Shown piece after piece: positions 1-13,700 of a stretch of 64,000 nucleotides of DNA (the stretch's first letter is position 1; every line of letters begins with the position of its first letter). The notes beneath the pieces are model-generated. The model did no database searches, was not told where the DNA came from, and saw only the letters and a list, made by a program, of their open reading frames with translations. The stretch comes from Nematostella vectensis (taxonomy: Eukaryota; Cnidaria; Anthozoa; Actiniaria; Edwardsiidae): assembly GCF_932526225.1 (NCBI RefSeq), contig NC_064037.1, forward strand, positions 13,777,703-13,841,702, read 5' to 3'. Both the position numbers and the translations under genes were made by a program.

Positions 1-115
1 ATGGTAGAGAAAGAGTGAGGTTAGCCTTCAGCAAAGAGAGGGTGGAATGGAAGCAAAGGAAAGTCTCTATGTGTGTCACTAGACATGGAGATCATACAGG
101 TAACAGGTGACATAC

Positions 116-3037
116 AGTACCATATGTGGTCAAGCAAACTCCATTTTTGCGTTGAATTTTCTCAAGATTTTTCAAGCGCTCTCTTTTGTTGCTTCCATGG
201 TATGGATATACACGAATGCCAGGTGCCCTGAGGTAGAGAAACGATAAACCGAGTTATAGAAGCATAAAGTTAACGATCATAATGTCTACAATACCTTGTT
301 ATTATATACAGCTAGAATGCTATGCATGCTTTTATTTCTTGATTAGCAGGCCCTTATCCCTGTGCAGCTCACTCAAAAACAACACTTTGCTAAAAAAAAA
401 ACCTCTCTCAAAACGCTGTATGAAAAATATATTATTGACCTTGTTTGCATCATTCTTGTACACACTACAGAGAGATCACTTGGTCTTCTCTCCCATTTGT
501 ATATACTGTATTTATCAGCACATAGTTAATATAATCAGCAGAAGTATCTTTTATGACCTAACAATCTGCTGCAAGATTTTCCCAGTGTAAATCATATACT
601 ATTTTACTATCACTTCAAAGTCTATAGACCTTGTGATAATTTACTTACCACTTTTTGAATTCTTTCTCCCAGTTTGTTATGAGAGATACAGGCATGACAA
701 TGAGTGCTGACTTAATAAGCTCAGAGTCGAACATACCAGCCAAGAATGCAATCACTTGAATAGTTTTACCCAGCCTGTGAAAAAAAAAGCATTTTCTAAT
801 CGTAAAACCAATAGTTTTGAACTAAAGAATTGTACAGTAGGGCTTTAAATGTTTGTTAAATTACCAAAGGACCAAATTATCATTCAAATACATTGTTTCA
901 GTGAGTATCCTTATGCAAACCAAAATTAAAGTCCATATTATACTGTACAGACACAAAGAACGTCTGCGCGGGAGACTACAGAAATGATAGATTTGGTAGA
1001 TTCACTATATTTTCATCTTGTATTTCGTAATGGATCCCATATAACATGCCTTTGTGTTAATAACTCAAATCTATAATGTTGATGCATTTTGGTCAACCTT
1101 CGAAAAAAGGGTGTGAGCTTGAAGGACCCATCTACTCATTTGTGAAGTAGATCGAGATATTGCTGAAGATTTTTTGTGCTGTTAAAAGTTTTTCTGTCAT
1201 CTTTATTTATTAACCTGGTAGTCAACTGTATTATTTAATTTCATAAACAAACCTTCAAAATTTAGCAAACATCTTATAGTTTGAGTTATTTTTGCATTTT
1301 GCGCATGCTCTGCAAGTGCAATCAAGAATCACAACATTCCAACAAGCGCGCACTGTTTTTGAAAGCTACTACAAAACAATTTTTTTTTCGTATATCATTC
1401 TCTACTTTAAATGGTGTTTACTTTATCGTGGGTGATACAATTTTCCTGCCAAAACTTGAAATTATACACTCGATTCAATCTCTGTAGAAAATTCAAATTT
1501 CAATCAAATTCAATTCCTATTTCAGAATTTAAAAGCTTATTTATCTGCTTTCTTTTGGCAAATTGCTAAAAGTGAAAGGTTATAAGAACTTTGAATAGAA
1601 AAAAAACACAGCAGAACCTGGTTCTAAAGACACTTTGCTTACACACAAGAGGGCCTTTATACATGACCTCCTCCACACATTTCTTGCTAAGCTCATGGGA
1701 TGTACATAAAGCTCTTTTATTTTTACCCCATGTCATCTCCTAAAATCCCTCCTTGATTCCTGTTGTAGAGTTTCCAAAACCAGAGCAAACCCTCCTTCTG
1801 GTAAGGATACAAGGCAGTGCTGAGCTCTCTTGCAAGCAGGAAACCATCACCAATATCATCTCTTCCATCATCGTCTTCTCCCTCTTCCTCTTCTGCTTCA
1901 TCACCTTCATTCTCCTCTTGTTTCTCATATTCTTTTATAAACTCCTGATGGGGGAAATTGTTATTAATGCCAGGATGTTATTCAGAGGCAATTATACATA
2001 GACTTCCTTTACTATTAGTTTATTTCCCATATTAATTGATACAGATTCATGTAAAGATTTTCTTAAGGCCTGTCAAGCCTAAAAACTACTGAAAAGATTT
2101 GAAGTACATTAAGCGTATTACAATCAAACCAGGTCAAGTGTGCTTCCCTAGAGCTGATTATTGAGTTCATGATTCAAAATTTACAACGCAGGGCAGCGTT
2201 AGTGGCCCATATCTTTTTAACATATTTATCAATGATTTAGAAATCAATTTATGTAATCAGCCCGCTCTGTTTAAATATGCTGACGACTCAAATATTGTTA
2301 TTCCTGTCTGGGCCAATGGCGAATGTCGCACGGACTTAGTAGATTTGTTTTTAACTTGGACAAAGGACAATGGCATGGTATGTAATTCATCTAAATGCAA
2401 AGAGCTAGTTTTCCGCAAGAAAGGGTGTAATCAGAATATCGAGTTAGTGAACAACATTCCGCAATGTACGGTATTACCGATTCTAGGGATTACCTTTCAG
2501 TCTAACGGCAAATACAGTGAACATGTGCGTTCCAAGTTAACAAAGGCAAATAAGTGTCTTTACATTTTAAGATCTTTAAGAAAGGAAGGAATTTGTCAAG
2601 AAGAACTCGATCACCTCTTTAAGTCTATTGTCCTTCCTAATTTCACTTATGGCTTGTCCGTTTTTGGTGCCTCAGACTCGGATCTCACAAACATACAGAA
2701 CTTCCTAGAGAGATGCTTTAAAAGGAAATACATTTCAAACATTGTAAACATCCGTAAACTTCTAGAGGAGGCAGATAAGAAGATTTATCGTACTCGCTTA
2801 GATCAACCTGAATATCCTCTGAGCAAAATCCTGCCTAAGAAAAAAGACCAAAAATACAACCTCAGAAAAAGAAATGTGATTTATCCTAGGGTTCACTCAG
2901 AGCGATTCAAAAATACTTTTGTCAATAGGCTTGTCTTTAAATATAGTGACATATAATTGATGTAGCGCATTTACTTATAATCGGTTTCTCCTACATTTTG
3001 TAAACTTAGACATGTTGATTTATCTAAGGCAATAAAG

Positions 3038-3081
<44 letters not shown>

Positions 3082-4795
3082 TGAGAAGTTTCCATTCTTG
3101 AATAGTTTTCATATTTTCAAAGCAAAGCATGATAATATTGATAAACTATGTAAGACTTTGTTGTCGTCATATATGTGAAGCAATAGTCATTTACTGTACC
3201 GTTATCAATTCACACAAACCTTTTTTAATCTCTAAGTTGCTTGGCTAAAAACAATATTTAAAATTTTGCCTTTTGTCGAGTTTTATACAGCATGTGATGA
3301 ACAAAAAGAGATGGTAGTCCATTTGATAGTTTGAACACTCATTTAAAGAATGGAAACTTCTCAACAAATACTCAATTGGGCACCATTAAAAATCAGAAAT
3401 GAATAAACTTTTTTTAAACAGTATAAGTGGGCTTTTCTATTAGTCATATTTGTAATTTTTTAAAGGAAGGTAGTGAGAAACCACGGTTTAATGGCCCAGA
3501 TCTATTTAGTAAGACATAATTTCACAAATTTGAATTTCATAAGTATGAATCAGACCTTTAGCTTCTCAATCCTCCTCAAGAGCTTGGCTGACTCATGTAT
3601 TTTATAGGCCTCCTGGAAGTCTGCTAAGGCTTCCTCTAGAAGCCCCTGTCTGGCTTTCTCTTTCCCAGAAAGACACAATTCATTGAATTTTGCTTTAAGT
3701 GCCTTCTCATCATCTGAAAATGTCCAATGGTCGGATAAGTTATGAGTTTGTAATGGGACACCTCCAGACATATCATATCAGCTATGGTCCAAAGATGTGG
3801 TAGCAACAAATCTTTCATGGGGGGAAGGGGTGGCCAGGGAGGAGAGGGACATGGAAGCAGGGGTGTGTCTAGAAATAAATGTGGGGTGGGGTCCAGAGTA
3901 GTAATTCACTGACCACGGATTAGTTCAATTCAAATCAGCATCCTTCGCTTTGTTAATTGATCTAGAAACTTTTTCACTCCAAATTTACACATAAAAATTA
4001 ACCATCCTCTACTACCAATGAAGATGTCAACCGGAGGTGAAATCATCTAGTCACATGAGCATTAGGGTGGGGTCCGGTCATCCCCCCCCTCCCCCATGGC
4101 TCTGAATGAATTGTTGTTAACCATTAAATCATACCTGTCAACTCTCCCGCATTAGGCGGGAGTCTCAAGATTTTGGACCCCTTCTCCCGGTCTCCCGCGT
4201 TGAGCACCAAATCTCCCGCTTTTTAGCAATTTTTATCGCTTCCGGAAAGTTATTCTATAGAAAACCATAATTTTCCCTTTTTTCTATTAAAATATTTGAA
4301 AAAATAATTCCCTTGCGTAGTGCAATTTATCTAACACCCCCGTGAGATCTATAAGTGGATTTGTTTGCGAGAGCTTTCTATAAGGAAACGCCTGCACGGT
4401 TAAACCCACCCCTCCCCCAAAAAATTAATATACCCTACCCCTACCCCCAAAAAATTCTCAAGCCTTGAGATTTTCGAAGGTTGACAGATATGTTAAATAC
4501 AACACATGGTAGAACAAAAAATCAATGCCGAAATTATAATTTCTAAATCTAATGAATAGTATTAGCACTTAATTGCTAAGAATACACAGATTTTCAAATA
4601 GCAAAGAAAGGATGGCTAAAAAGTACCGAACAACATACTTTTCTAATCGTTCCTTTTGGCTGGCGAGCCACAAAATTATTCTCTTCTATGATTACGATAC
4701 GTTAATAATAGTTTACCTGGCTTTTCGTTGATTTCAAGGTTAGAGAGCTTTTCTGCAGCTCGTGCGATCTCGCTATCAACACCGTTTTCGTCCAT
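116..4795 (-). CDS. ERCC6L: ERCC6L/PICH-like SNF2 helicase, 5' part (continues beyond position 1)
   Basis: Five coding exons on the minus strand: 4795-4717, 3761-3556, 1944-1727, 774-649 and 227-116. All junctions are GT/AG and phases agree (1, 0, 2, 2, 0). The start is the ATG at 4795, reading [17 protein letters not shown]. Exon 2 carries a TPR-like segment ([20 protein letters not shown]) as at the N-terminus of human PICH. Exon 3 has an acidic stretch and then [16 protein letters not shown]. The Walker A motif DDMGLGKT is split by the exon 3/4 junction, followed by [17 protein letters not shown]. Exon 5 gives [12 protein letters not shown] and GVCLTTYGT, the next conserved SNF2 block. PICH is known as a DNA translocase that binds Plk1 and works on ultrafine anaphase bridges. 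The rest of the helicase lies left of the window. The exon 2 acceptor has a weak pyrimidine tract but is the only one keeping frame. Confidence 0.88.
2164..3082 (+). mobile_element. 5'-truncated non-LTR retrotransposon (CR1/L2-like RT end) with ATT tail
   Basis: An open frame runs from just after a stop near 2162 to the stop at 2956. It reads [18 protein letters not shown] and then YADD, the reverse-transcriptase palm motifs, followed by a thumb and C-terminal region with [14 protein letters not shown] and [17 protein letters not shown]. This is typical of the last 250 residues of CR1/L2-type elements. A short 3' UTR ends in AATAAAG followed by (ATT)n at 3039-3080, a common 3' tail of this clade. 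Upstream RT motifs and the endonuclease are missing, so this is a 5'-truncated copy. It lies in ERCC6L intron 2, antisense to the host gene. The 3' frame is free of stops, which suggests fairly recent insertion. Confidence 0.85.
4130..4492. mobile_element. MITE with 13-bp TIRs and TTAAAT target duplication
   Basis: The ends CATACCTGTCAAC (4130-4142) and GTTGACAGATATG (4480-4492) are inverted repeats with one mismatch. The direct repeat TTAAAT flanks both sides (4124-4129 and 4493-4498). The interior has several copies of a CTCCCG motif (tctcccgcattaggcgggag) and no coding potential. It lies in ERCC6L intron 1. Confidence 0.75.
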
Positions 4796-5050
4796 ATTTT
4801 GAGAAAAATTAGGATAAAATTCAAAGCAACATACATCTAGCACATATCACTGTTCGAAGATGGCGCCTTATGAAACACGTGACTAGAGCTGAGGCTATCT
4901 CGGCTAAGGTTGAGCCCGCGAGCAACTAAACAAAAACAACAAAAACAAAAGAAACAGAATCTGGTTTAGAATTAGAATCAGTTGTGGCTGTGTTTTCCAA
5001 TATCTTTGCAGTCTATTTATTTGTTGGCAGTCGCTTATGTTCATTTAAAG
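4796..5050. promoter_or_regulatory. Head-to-head promoter region of ERCC6L (-) and the SEC14-like gene (+)
   Basis: This is the short gap between the ERCC6L start codon (minus strand) and a likely 5' UTR exon of the plus-strand gene, which could end at AAAG/GTGAGT near 5050. It contains AAGATGGCGCC (YY1-like) next to an E-box CACGTGAC at about 4857-4883. No TATA box is visible. Use as a bidirectional promoter is inferred from gene orientation and these motifs. Confidence 0.5.
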
Positions 5051-6044
5051 GTGAGTTAAGGTTTTTAATTATCAATTTAACTGAAGACAGTCGTAGGTTC
5101 ATCTAGCACGTAAATTACCATTTGATCATGTCGATGACTTTTGACTTTTGTTTTCGAAAATGTAAGTACGAAAGTGTTACGCAAGAGGCATTGTTATTTT
5201 CTCTCATTATTGGTTCAAAAATATAAAGTAACCGCTATGTTGCCGCTACCGTAAATGGATGACCAAGTTTCAATTTAAAGTGTGTATACTTTATGATCAC
5301 ACAGATTATAATTTTTTTGTAATTTATACATACTATAATCGTCCCCGTCCCAACCGAGAATCTCTTTTATTTTTTTTTCTGCTGTATAAGCTCCTCAAGT
5401 TATACATATGGGTTTGCTATCCTTGTGTGATTTTGATTATATAATTTATGGATATGTGCGATGCAAAAGGGGAACATCTGCCCACAGAAATTACGTATAA
5501 CTTACTTGCTAGAAGTTTTCGATGGCAGATACATTCATTATTTATTTTCGAGAGATCGATATAGTTAAACCACAGTTAAACGAAGCATCGAAAGATTTAG
5601 GATGATATTATTGCTACAGTGAATCAAATGCTTGCCTTTCAGTTGCTCAAAAGAAAAAATATACCATTGGGGTTCAGAGCACTTTTGAACGAGAATCTGT
5701 CCCTAGGGGGTGGGGGTTTTAACTCTAAGACGTCCCAAACCCCCAGGGGGGGGGGGGGGGTGGGGTCACAAATGTACTTTGCAAAAGTCATGTCAGTTTC
5801 TGGTTTGAGACTCTTTCTCTTCTGTAGCAAGCAATTCCATGTATCACTAGTGCATAAAGGATTTTTATCTAAATGACACACATTTCTTCCAAATTATTAT
5901 ATATTCTTCTTGGCAATTATAGAATGTGGTAATTTTTACGAATTTCACACCTAGCTGCAGGATTGTTAATTATTATCTAATGGCATAGATAGGCCTATTA
6001 TTAAATAGAAAAAGTGTATTTATTGGCAGAGTCCCACTGGTGCT

Positions 6045-7625
6045 ATGAGTGGTTACCTTGGTGACCTGAGCAGCTTCCAGCAAGAAACTCTAGAACAGGT
6101 ATGTCCTATTTTTAATATTATTCCCCAGGGGGGTTGGGGGGGGGGGGGGGGGAGTCCATAAAATGGAGTTAATGTTAGGTGTGGTCACTCACAGTTCTTA
6201 CCTCTAAGAGATAGCTCGTTTGGGTGCTATCAACTAGCAATTTCCAGTTTCCAGAATTTCATAGTGAATCTTTAAACACCCCCTAAGTTCAAATTTTTTT
6301 TTTGGGGGGGGGACTGCAAAGTTCTATCCTTGGTATTTGATGGATATGGAATTGTGGGTTCTGTTTGTCATTCTTAGTGACATATTTCATTATTTTTCTT
6401 ATCTACTGCAGTTCAGTGTAAAAGTGTCTGATGTTCTTCAGAAAGAGCATGATGACTTCTTCCTTCTTAGGTGGCTCAGAGGTATAATTTAATCAATTTC
6501 TAAATTGTGATAGCTATTATCATTGAGTTCAATGTTATCTGCTTCTCAGCTCGGGACTTCAACTTGGAGAAAGCGGAATTTATGCTTAGAGAGGTAAATA
6601 TCAAATGGATTTTTTTAATTTCTCAATATAAGATGATGGATCTGTAGCAAGGTGTCATATAATAGCTCCAATATCAATGTTGAAACCAGGAGAAGTCTGA
6701 GATGACTGCTGCTCCTCATTTTTGGAATGAAATTTTTTTAAATTGAAATCTTTGCAGTAAATGTTTATGTACTGGTTGCCTCCTTTCTTCAATCTTTGAA
6801 TGATAACTGAGTAATCATGTATTACCATCCTCGATACTGAACATAAAGTTGATTTCCTTTTTCTAGAGCCTTGCTGTTAGGAAAAAGATGGGCTTGGACA
6901 ATATTTTAGATACCTATAAAGTTCCTGAGGTATGGCATCATAAAATGCTAGCTGAGTAATAATATATTTTGAATTACCTTTGAATTGAGATTTTATGTTG
7001 AATTACCTTTGAATCTTTGCAGGTTCTCCAGAAGTATTACCCTGGTGGTTATTTTGGATATGATATTGAAGGAGTCCCTGTTTTTATTGATCCACTAGGG
7101 AATATCGATTTTAAAGGTGTGTCTAGGTGTACAGCACAAGTTGTATTTTGAGGATATGATGCCTAGTGCAAATCTAGCAGGATTCCCCCCAATTTTGATG
7201 ATATTTTTGTTATTAACTCCATTTAATACTCATTTTCTTGTCTGTCCACCACTTTTTTTAAAGTTTGGAAAAGGGTGTTATAGTAGCCTTTTTAATAGAT
7301 CATATTGTAGCCAGGGTATGAGATTTTTAGAAATTGTTTAAAAATGCTTTGTAAAAAAGCTACTTGTTTCTTTTTAGGATTACTTTTATCAGTAAGGAAG
7401 GATGAAATCATTAGGTTTAAGGGATACACAGCAGAGTTGGGTTTACACTTAGGAGCTCAGCAATCCAAAAAGGTATGTAACATGTTACAGCAGCATAGGC
7501 TAAGTCTAAGAGGATCATCTCTGCCGCTTGTATTTGTATGGGTTATGTAGGTACACCATGGTGTGTTTACTTAGCTTTGCCCATGATCAGTAGCAAGTTC
7601 CCTTTGTAATGATAATTTGCAGAAG

Positions 7626-7713
<88 letters not shown>

Positions 7714-10700
7714 TTATTATTATTATAATATATTATTAAAATTATTATATTATTATTATTATTATTATTATTTTTTATTATAAGGAGTTTGTCTGTTATA
7801 TGTAGGGTGTCTGTTATATGGAGTTTGTCCATTATATGGAGTGTGTCCATTGTATGAAAGTTCCCTCTGTACTGATGACTTTATTTCTTGCAGGTAAATA
7901 AGAGGATTGCCCAGGTAGTAATGGTCATGGACATGGAAGGGCTTGGACTCAAGCATTTATGGAAGCCAGGTGGGTCATATTACAACCTAAAGAAAATTGA
8001 AGCTATGGAAGCACAGATATTCAGTTACATGTCCTATTACAGGGTCGTAGCAGAGGGTCCTACCCCAATATTTTTAATAAGAACAAGGAAATGACCAGAA
8101 GGGGGTGCATGTGCACCCCAATATTTTCTTAATCTTTATTGTACCCACTCCACACGTCGCTTGGTGGGGGCCTTGTACTTAGTATAGCAGGGACCTTATA
8201 CTTATTTTGGTGGATACCTTGTACTTAGTTTAACGGGGACCTTGTACTTAGCTTGGTAGGGGCCTTGTACTCAGTATAGCAGGGACCTTGTACTTAGCTT
8301 GGTGTGGGGGCCTTGTACTTAGTACTTAGTTTAGCAGGGACCTTATACTTATTTTGGTGGGCACCTCGTACTTAGTTTAATGGAGACCTCGTACTTAGCT
8401 TGGTGGGGGCCTTGTACTTAGTTTAGCAGGGACCTTATACTTATTTTGGTGGGCACCTCGTACTTAGTTTAACGGGGACCTTGTACTTAGCTTGGTGGAC
8501 ACCTCGTACTTAGTTTAACAGGGACCTTGTACTTAGCTTGGTGGGGGCCTTGTACTAAGTATAGCAGGGACCTTGTACTTAGCTTGTGGGGGCCTTGTAC
8601 TTAGTTTAGCGGGGACCTTGTACTTAGCTTGGTGGGGGCCTTGTACTTAGTTTAGCGGGGACATTGTACTTAGCTTGGTGGGGGGCCTTGTACTTAGTTT
8701 AGCGGGGACCTTGTACTTAGCTTGGTGGGCACCTTGTACTTAGTTTAACGGGACCTTGTACTTAGCTTGGTGGGGGCCTTGTACTTAGTTTAACAAGGAC
8801 CTCATACTTATTTTGGTGGGCACCTCGTACTTAGTTTAACAGGGACCTTGTACTTAGCTTGGTGGGGGCCTTGTACTTAGTTTAGCAGGGACCTTATACT
8901 TATTTTGATGGGCACCTCGTACTTAGTTTAACAGGGACCTTGTACATAACTTGGTGGGGGCCTTGTACTTAGTTTAACGGGGACCTTGTACTTAGCTTGG
9001 TGGTGGCCTTGTACTTAGTTTAGCAGGGACCTTATACTTATTTTGGTGGGCACCTCGTACTTAGTTTAACGGGGGCCTTGTACTTAGCTTGGTGGGCACC
9101 TCGTACTTAGTTTAACGGGGACCTTGTACTTAGCTTGGTGGGGGCCTTGTACTAAGTATAGCAGGGACCTTGTACTTAGCTTGGTGGGGGCCTTGTACTT
9201 AGTTTAGCGGGGACCTTGTACTTAGCTTGGTGGGGGCCTTGTACTTAGTTTAGCGGGGACGTTGTACTTAGCTTGGTGGGGGGCCTTGTACTTAGTTTAG
9301 CGGGGACCTTGTACTTAGCTTGGTGGGCACCTTGTACTTAGTTTAACGGAACCTTGTACTTAGCTTGGTGGGGGCCTTGTACTTAGTTTAACAAGGACCT
9401 CATACTTATTTTGGTGGGCACCTCGTACTTAGTTTAACAGGGACCTTGTACTTAGCTTGGTGGGGGCCTTGTACTTAGTTTAGCAGGGACCTTATACTTA
9501 TTTTGATGGGCACCTCGTACTTAGTTTAACAGGGACCTTGTACATAGCTTGGTGGGGGCCTTGTACTTAGTTTAACGGGGACCTTGTACTTAGCTTGGTG
9601 GTGGCCTTGTACTTAGTTTAACGGGGACCTTGAACTTAGCCTGGCAGGGGCCACGTACCTAGTTTAATGGGGGAAGAATAACTTGCCACAACTCCAGCTA
9701 GTCAACAAATCATATGATTAGCATAAAAATTGCAAATTTCAGATTGTACGTCAAGTTTTTTTCTGTATTGACTTCTTTCCTCTGGTGTTGTAGGTGTCAT
9801 GACGTTCAATAGTGTGAGTACAAAGAATAATGCTCTTTTAAGCTTCCTGCTTCAAATAAACGCCTCTTCTCGAACTCCCATTCCATCCCCCCCCCCCACA
9901 CACACACACACAATGGCGGAAAGTCCACTTCTGGTTCGCCATACACGTGCTATTTGTAGACAAATAGACAAAACTAAAAAGCATAAGCGAATTATATAAA
10001 AAAACGCATTCTAGATCACTCTATTATGTCATAAATCCATATTAATGTAAAACTTTTTTGTAGCCAAATCCGATAAGCAACATCCCGTGTAGATACTGCA
10101 ATGGTATTAATGCATCCCTTTTTATTCTTTCGAGGTGGAAAGATTTTTACCAGAAATTCACCCTCCCCAACCCCCTCCCCCGGGAAAAATAGGGTCCACT
10201 TTTTGGATTTCGCACCCCCCAAGAAAAATCCTGGGTACGGGCCTGCACCACAAAATAATCAGCCTCTGAGCTTCCGACAAAGGTTTTAACTAGAGATTCG
10301 GTTATCCATGACACCACCTCTGAACACTCACCTGAAGCCTATAAAATACCTATAAAATGCTGTCTCATTTATTTCTCTGTTTAGGTTGCCTCGTTCTATG
10401 AAGACAATTTTCCAGAGGTGATGAAATCCATATTCGTGATAAGAGGTGGGCTGTTGGTTTATCTGTTCTTATTGATTGGATCCAACAAGTGCAACTAATC
10501 TAATGCTTTCTATTTTTTCAGCTCCTAGGATTTTTCCTATTGCATATAATCTCGTCAAACCCTTTTTAAGTCCAGCTACTAGAAAAAAGGTGCAGATACT
10601 TGGAGGTAAAATCTCTACTCTCTACATTTTTTAAGAGTTCACGTCTACCTCCCATAATGTGTTCTTCACTGCAGGATAGGGTGATTTTCACTGTGATTCC

Positions 10701-13700
10701 AGTTGATTTAGTTCACTCCCTGCTTGGTGAAATATTTTGAATTGTGTTGTCTTGGAAAGCCGACATCAATTCTGATAAAATACACATTCGTCAGGAGTTG
10801 TTGGAAATGGTTCGCGGCAATGGTTTTGGTGCTGTGGAAACCTTTTGTATTCCCTATATCCGTTGAATCTGTATAGTAACACGTTGTGTGCTGTATTTCA
10901 GATAACCGAAAGGAAGTGTAAGGACATGTGGTGATCGTAGCGCGGTGTTGAATAAGACCCATTAGCTGTGTGAATGACGCTATACCCGTTGAATCTGTAT
11001 AGTAACACGTTGTGTGCTGTATTTCAGATAACTGAAAGGAAGTGTAAGGAAATGTGGTGATCGTAGCGCGGTGTTGAATAAGACCCATTCGCTGTGTGAA
11101 TGACGCTATACCCGTTGAATCTGTATAGTAACACGTTGTGTGCTGTATTTCAGATAACTGGAAGGAAGTTTTATGCCAACATATCCCTGCCGACCACCTG
11201 CCGGTCTACTATGGCGGTACATGTGTCGACGATTCCGGTGATCCTGCTTGTAGCCAGAAGGTAATTCCCTTAGAATAGGCCATAGAACTACCCCTGCCCC
11301 CCCCCCCCCCCCCCCACCACCACCACCACCGCTTTTTCAAAACCACGTAATATATGATGTGGTCATATTTTGCAAATCGAAAGAGGTCGTGAAAACAAAA
11401 ACCATGTAAACCCTGACATGATGCACTGCCTCAATTGTCAAACGATATGGGACAAAGAGGGCTTTCTCACTAAATATCCGATATGCCCGATATATAGTTT
11501 TCTTCGTGACGCCCTTTTTCAAAAGATAGAACAAGAAAATACCGATAGTTCCAAAAAAAAAACGAAATCCCCCAAAACAAAGGAAATATTTGCCAAATGA
11601 ATATTTGACTGCTGAAACATCCGGAAAGAACTACTTAGAGCCCGTAAGGGATTGATGCTTATATAAGCCTCCAGGTTTCAGGAGGATGAACGAACCTGGG
11701 ATGTTGATGTGTTAGCCATGTTGGGCTCGCGAAAGAGCGAGAAAATAACTGTCCATAAAGCGAGAGTTGATTTTACTTTTGTGGTTCAGATCTGTTACGG
11801 AGGTGATGTACCAGAGTCTTATTTCTCGACAAGCCAGACACTAGAAACAGACGCCTACCAGACAGGAATCGTGCGAAGAGGAAGCACCTTTAAGCTCAGC
11901 TACGAGATAGAAACGCCCAACAGTGTAATAAGGTCTGTAGATAACTGGCGTGCAAGGTTACACAACGATAATCGCCAACACGGAGGTGTTACTTATTAAC
12001 CATCCATGTGAAAATCGCAGAATATATAGACGCGCCCTAAAATAATTCTGCACCACGACCTCTCCCTCTAAATTTTAAATTCATTTATAATAACAGACGA
12101 ACACGATTTTGTTTTGTAGTGCCATTTTGTATAAAATTATTAGGGGAAAGATTAAGGGAATAAAAATATTATTCTATGTCTACAAAATGTCTAATGAAAA
12201 AATATATATGCCCCCCTCCCACAAGGCCTGATGTTTTTCAAACTGCCTTCTTTATTATCTTTCAGCTGGGAATTCAAATCGGAGGACCATGATATTGGGT
12301 TCGGTGTTTACTTCTCCGCAAATACAGAAGACAAATGCAAATGTAAAGATATGGTAGAGTTGGTGAGTGTGATTACTGCTACTATTCCCGGCACTTGCTG
12401 TGGATCAGGGTCGACGGAAGGGGAGGGGCAGGGGGCAGAACCCCCCCCCCCCCCCACACACACACATCTCTGAGCGGATTTATATATGAACGTTATTTAA
12501 ACCAACGGGTTTCAAGCGGTACATATGCAATCGACAACAAATTTGTTGAACAGTTTAAATCCCGTGCATAAAAACCTAGGTTATTCCTCGCGTTCTTATA
12601 AACAGCGCTTAAGGATTTGGAAACACCACCCACCCCTCCTCCCTGAAACCACTACCACCCCCCCTCCCCCCCCACGTATGGGCCTACTCCGCCGCCTCTG
12701 GATGTAAAGACATTTTCCCTTGGATGACTGTAGGTGTTATTGTAGCGTCTAGTCGGTATAGTCGCTGGAAAGGATATGTCAACTGCAAAGGTTTGTGAAT
12801 GTGTAAGGTGTAGAAAGGAGTTTCATGTTGAAATGTGTAGCGTGTAATCTGTAGTCTGTCATGTAGTATAAAAATGTGTAGCGTGTCATGTGTAGAAGTG
12901 TATCGCGTGTCATGCGTAGAAATGTGTAGCATGTCATGCGTAGAAATGTGTAGCATGTCATGCGTAGAAATGTGTAGCGTGTCATGTGTATAAATATATA
13001 GCGTGTCATGTGTAGAAATGTGTGGCGTGTCATGTGTAGAAATGTGAAGGTGCCACGTGTAGAATTGTGTAGGGTGTCACTGTAGCGTGTCATGTAGTTT
13101 GAAAATGTGTAGCATGTCATGTGTAGCGTTTCATGTGTACAAATGTATCGCGTGTTATGTCTAGAAATGTGTGGCGTGTCATGTGTAGAAATGTAAAGGT
13201 GCCACGTGTAGAATTGTGTAGTGTGTCACTGTAGCGTGTCATGTGTATAAATAAATAGCGTTTCATGCGTATATAAATGTGTAGCATGTCATGCGTAGAA
13301 ATGTGTAGCATGTCATGCGTAAAAATGTGTAGCATGTCATGTGTAGAAATGTGCAGCGTGTAATGTGTAGAAGTGTGTCGCATGTCATGTGTAGAATTGT
13401 GTAGTGTCGCGCATAAGAAATGTGTAGCGTGTGATGTATAGAAATGTGTAGAAAGCTGACATTTCTCATGCGTGTTGTCGTGTTGAAAGGTAACCGTGTT
13501 AACTAGGTGCGGTAATACAGGTCCCATCGCGTCGAGTTGACTGCCATCTCATCCCAGAACAGGACTCCATAACGTGCGAGAGACCCGGGACATGTGAGTC
13601 TCGCCATATTTTCACAAGAAATGTCATATATCCCTCCACCATTTTCTCCTCCTCCTCCTTCCCCTTCCTTCTCGTTCTTTACTTCCGGCCTTTTTCATAT

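Noticed and set aside
3636..3818. Alternative frame of ERCC6L exon 2 ([12 protein letters not shown])
   Set aside because: The acceptor at 3785 keeps this frame but loses the TPR-like reading that matches the PICH N-terminus.
7587..7850. Poly-asparagine open frame on the minus strand
   Set aside because: It is the (ATT)n microsatellite read in one frame.
12746..12790. Possible SEC14L exon reading ASSRYSRWKGYVNCK between exons 13 and 14
   Set aside because: It has no acceptor in the right phase, and joining exon 13 (DMVEL) directly to 13521 (VPSRRVDC) gives a gap-free match in length to the human protein.
12684..13527. Several 60-136-codon minus-strand frames rich in His/Thr
   Set aside because: They are produced by the 24-bp minisatellite in SEC14L intron 13.
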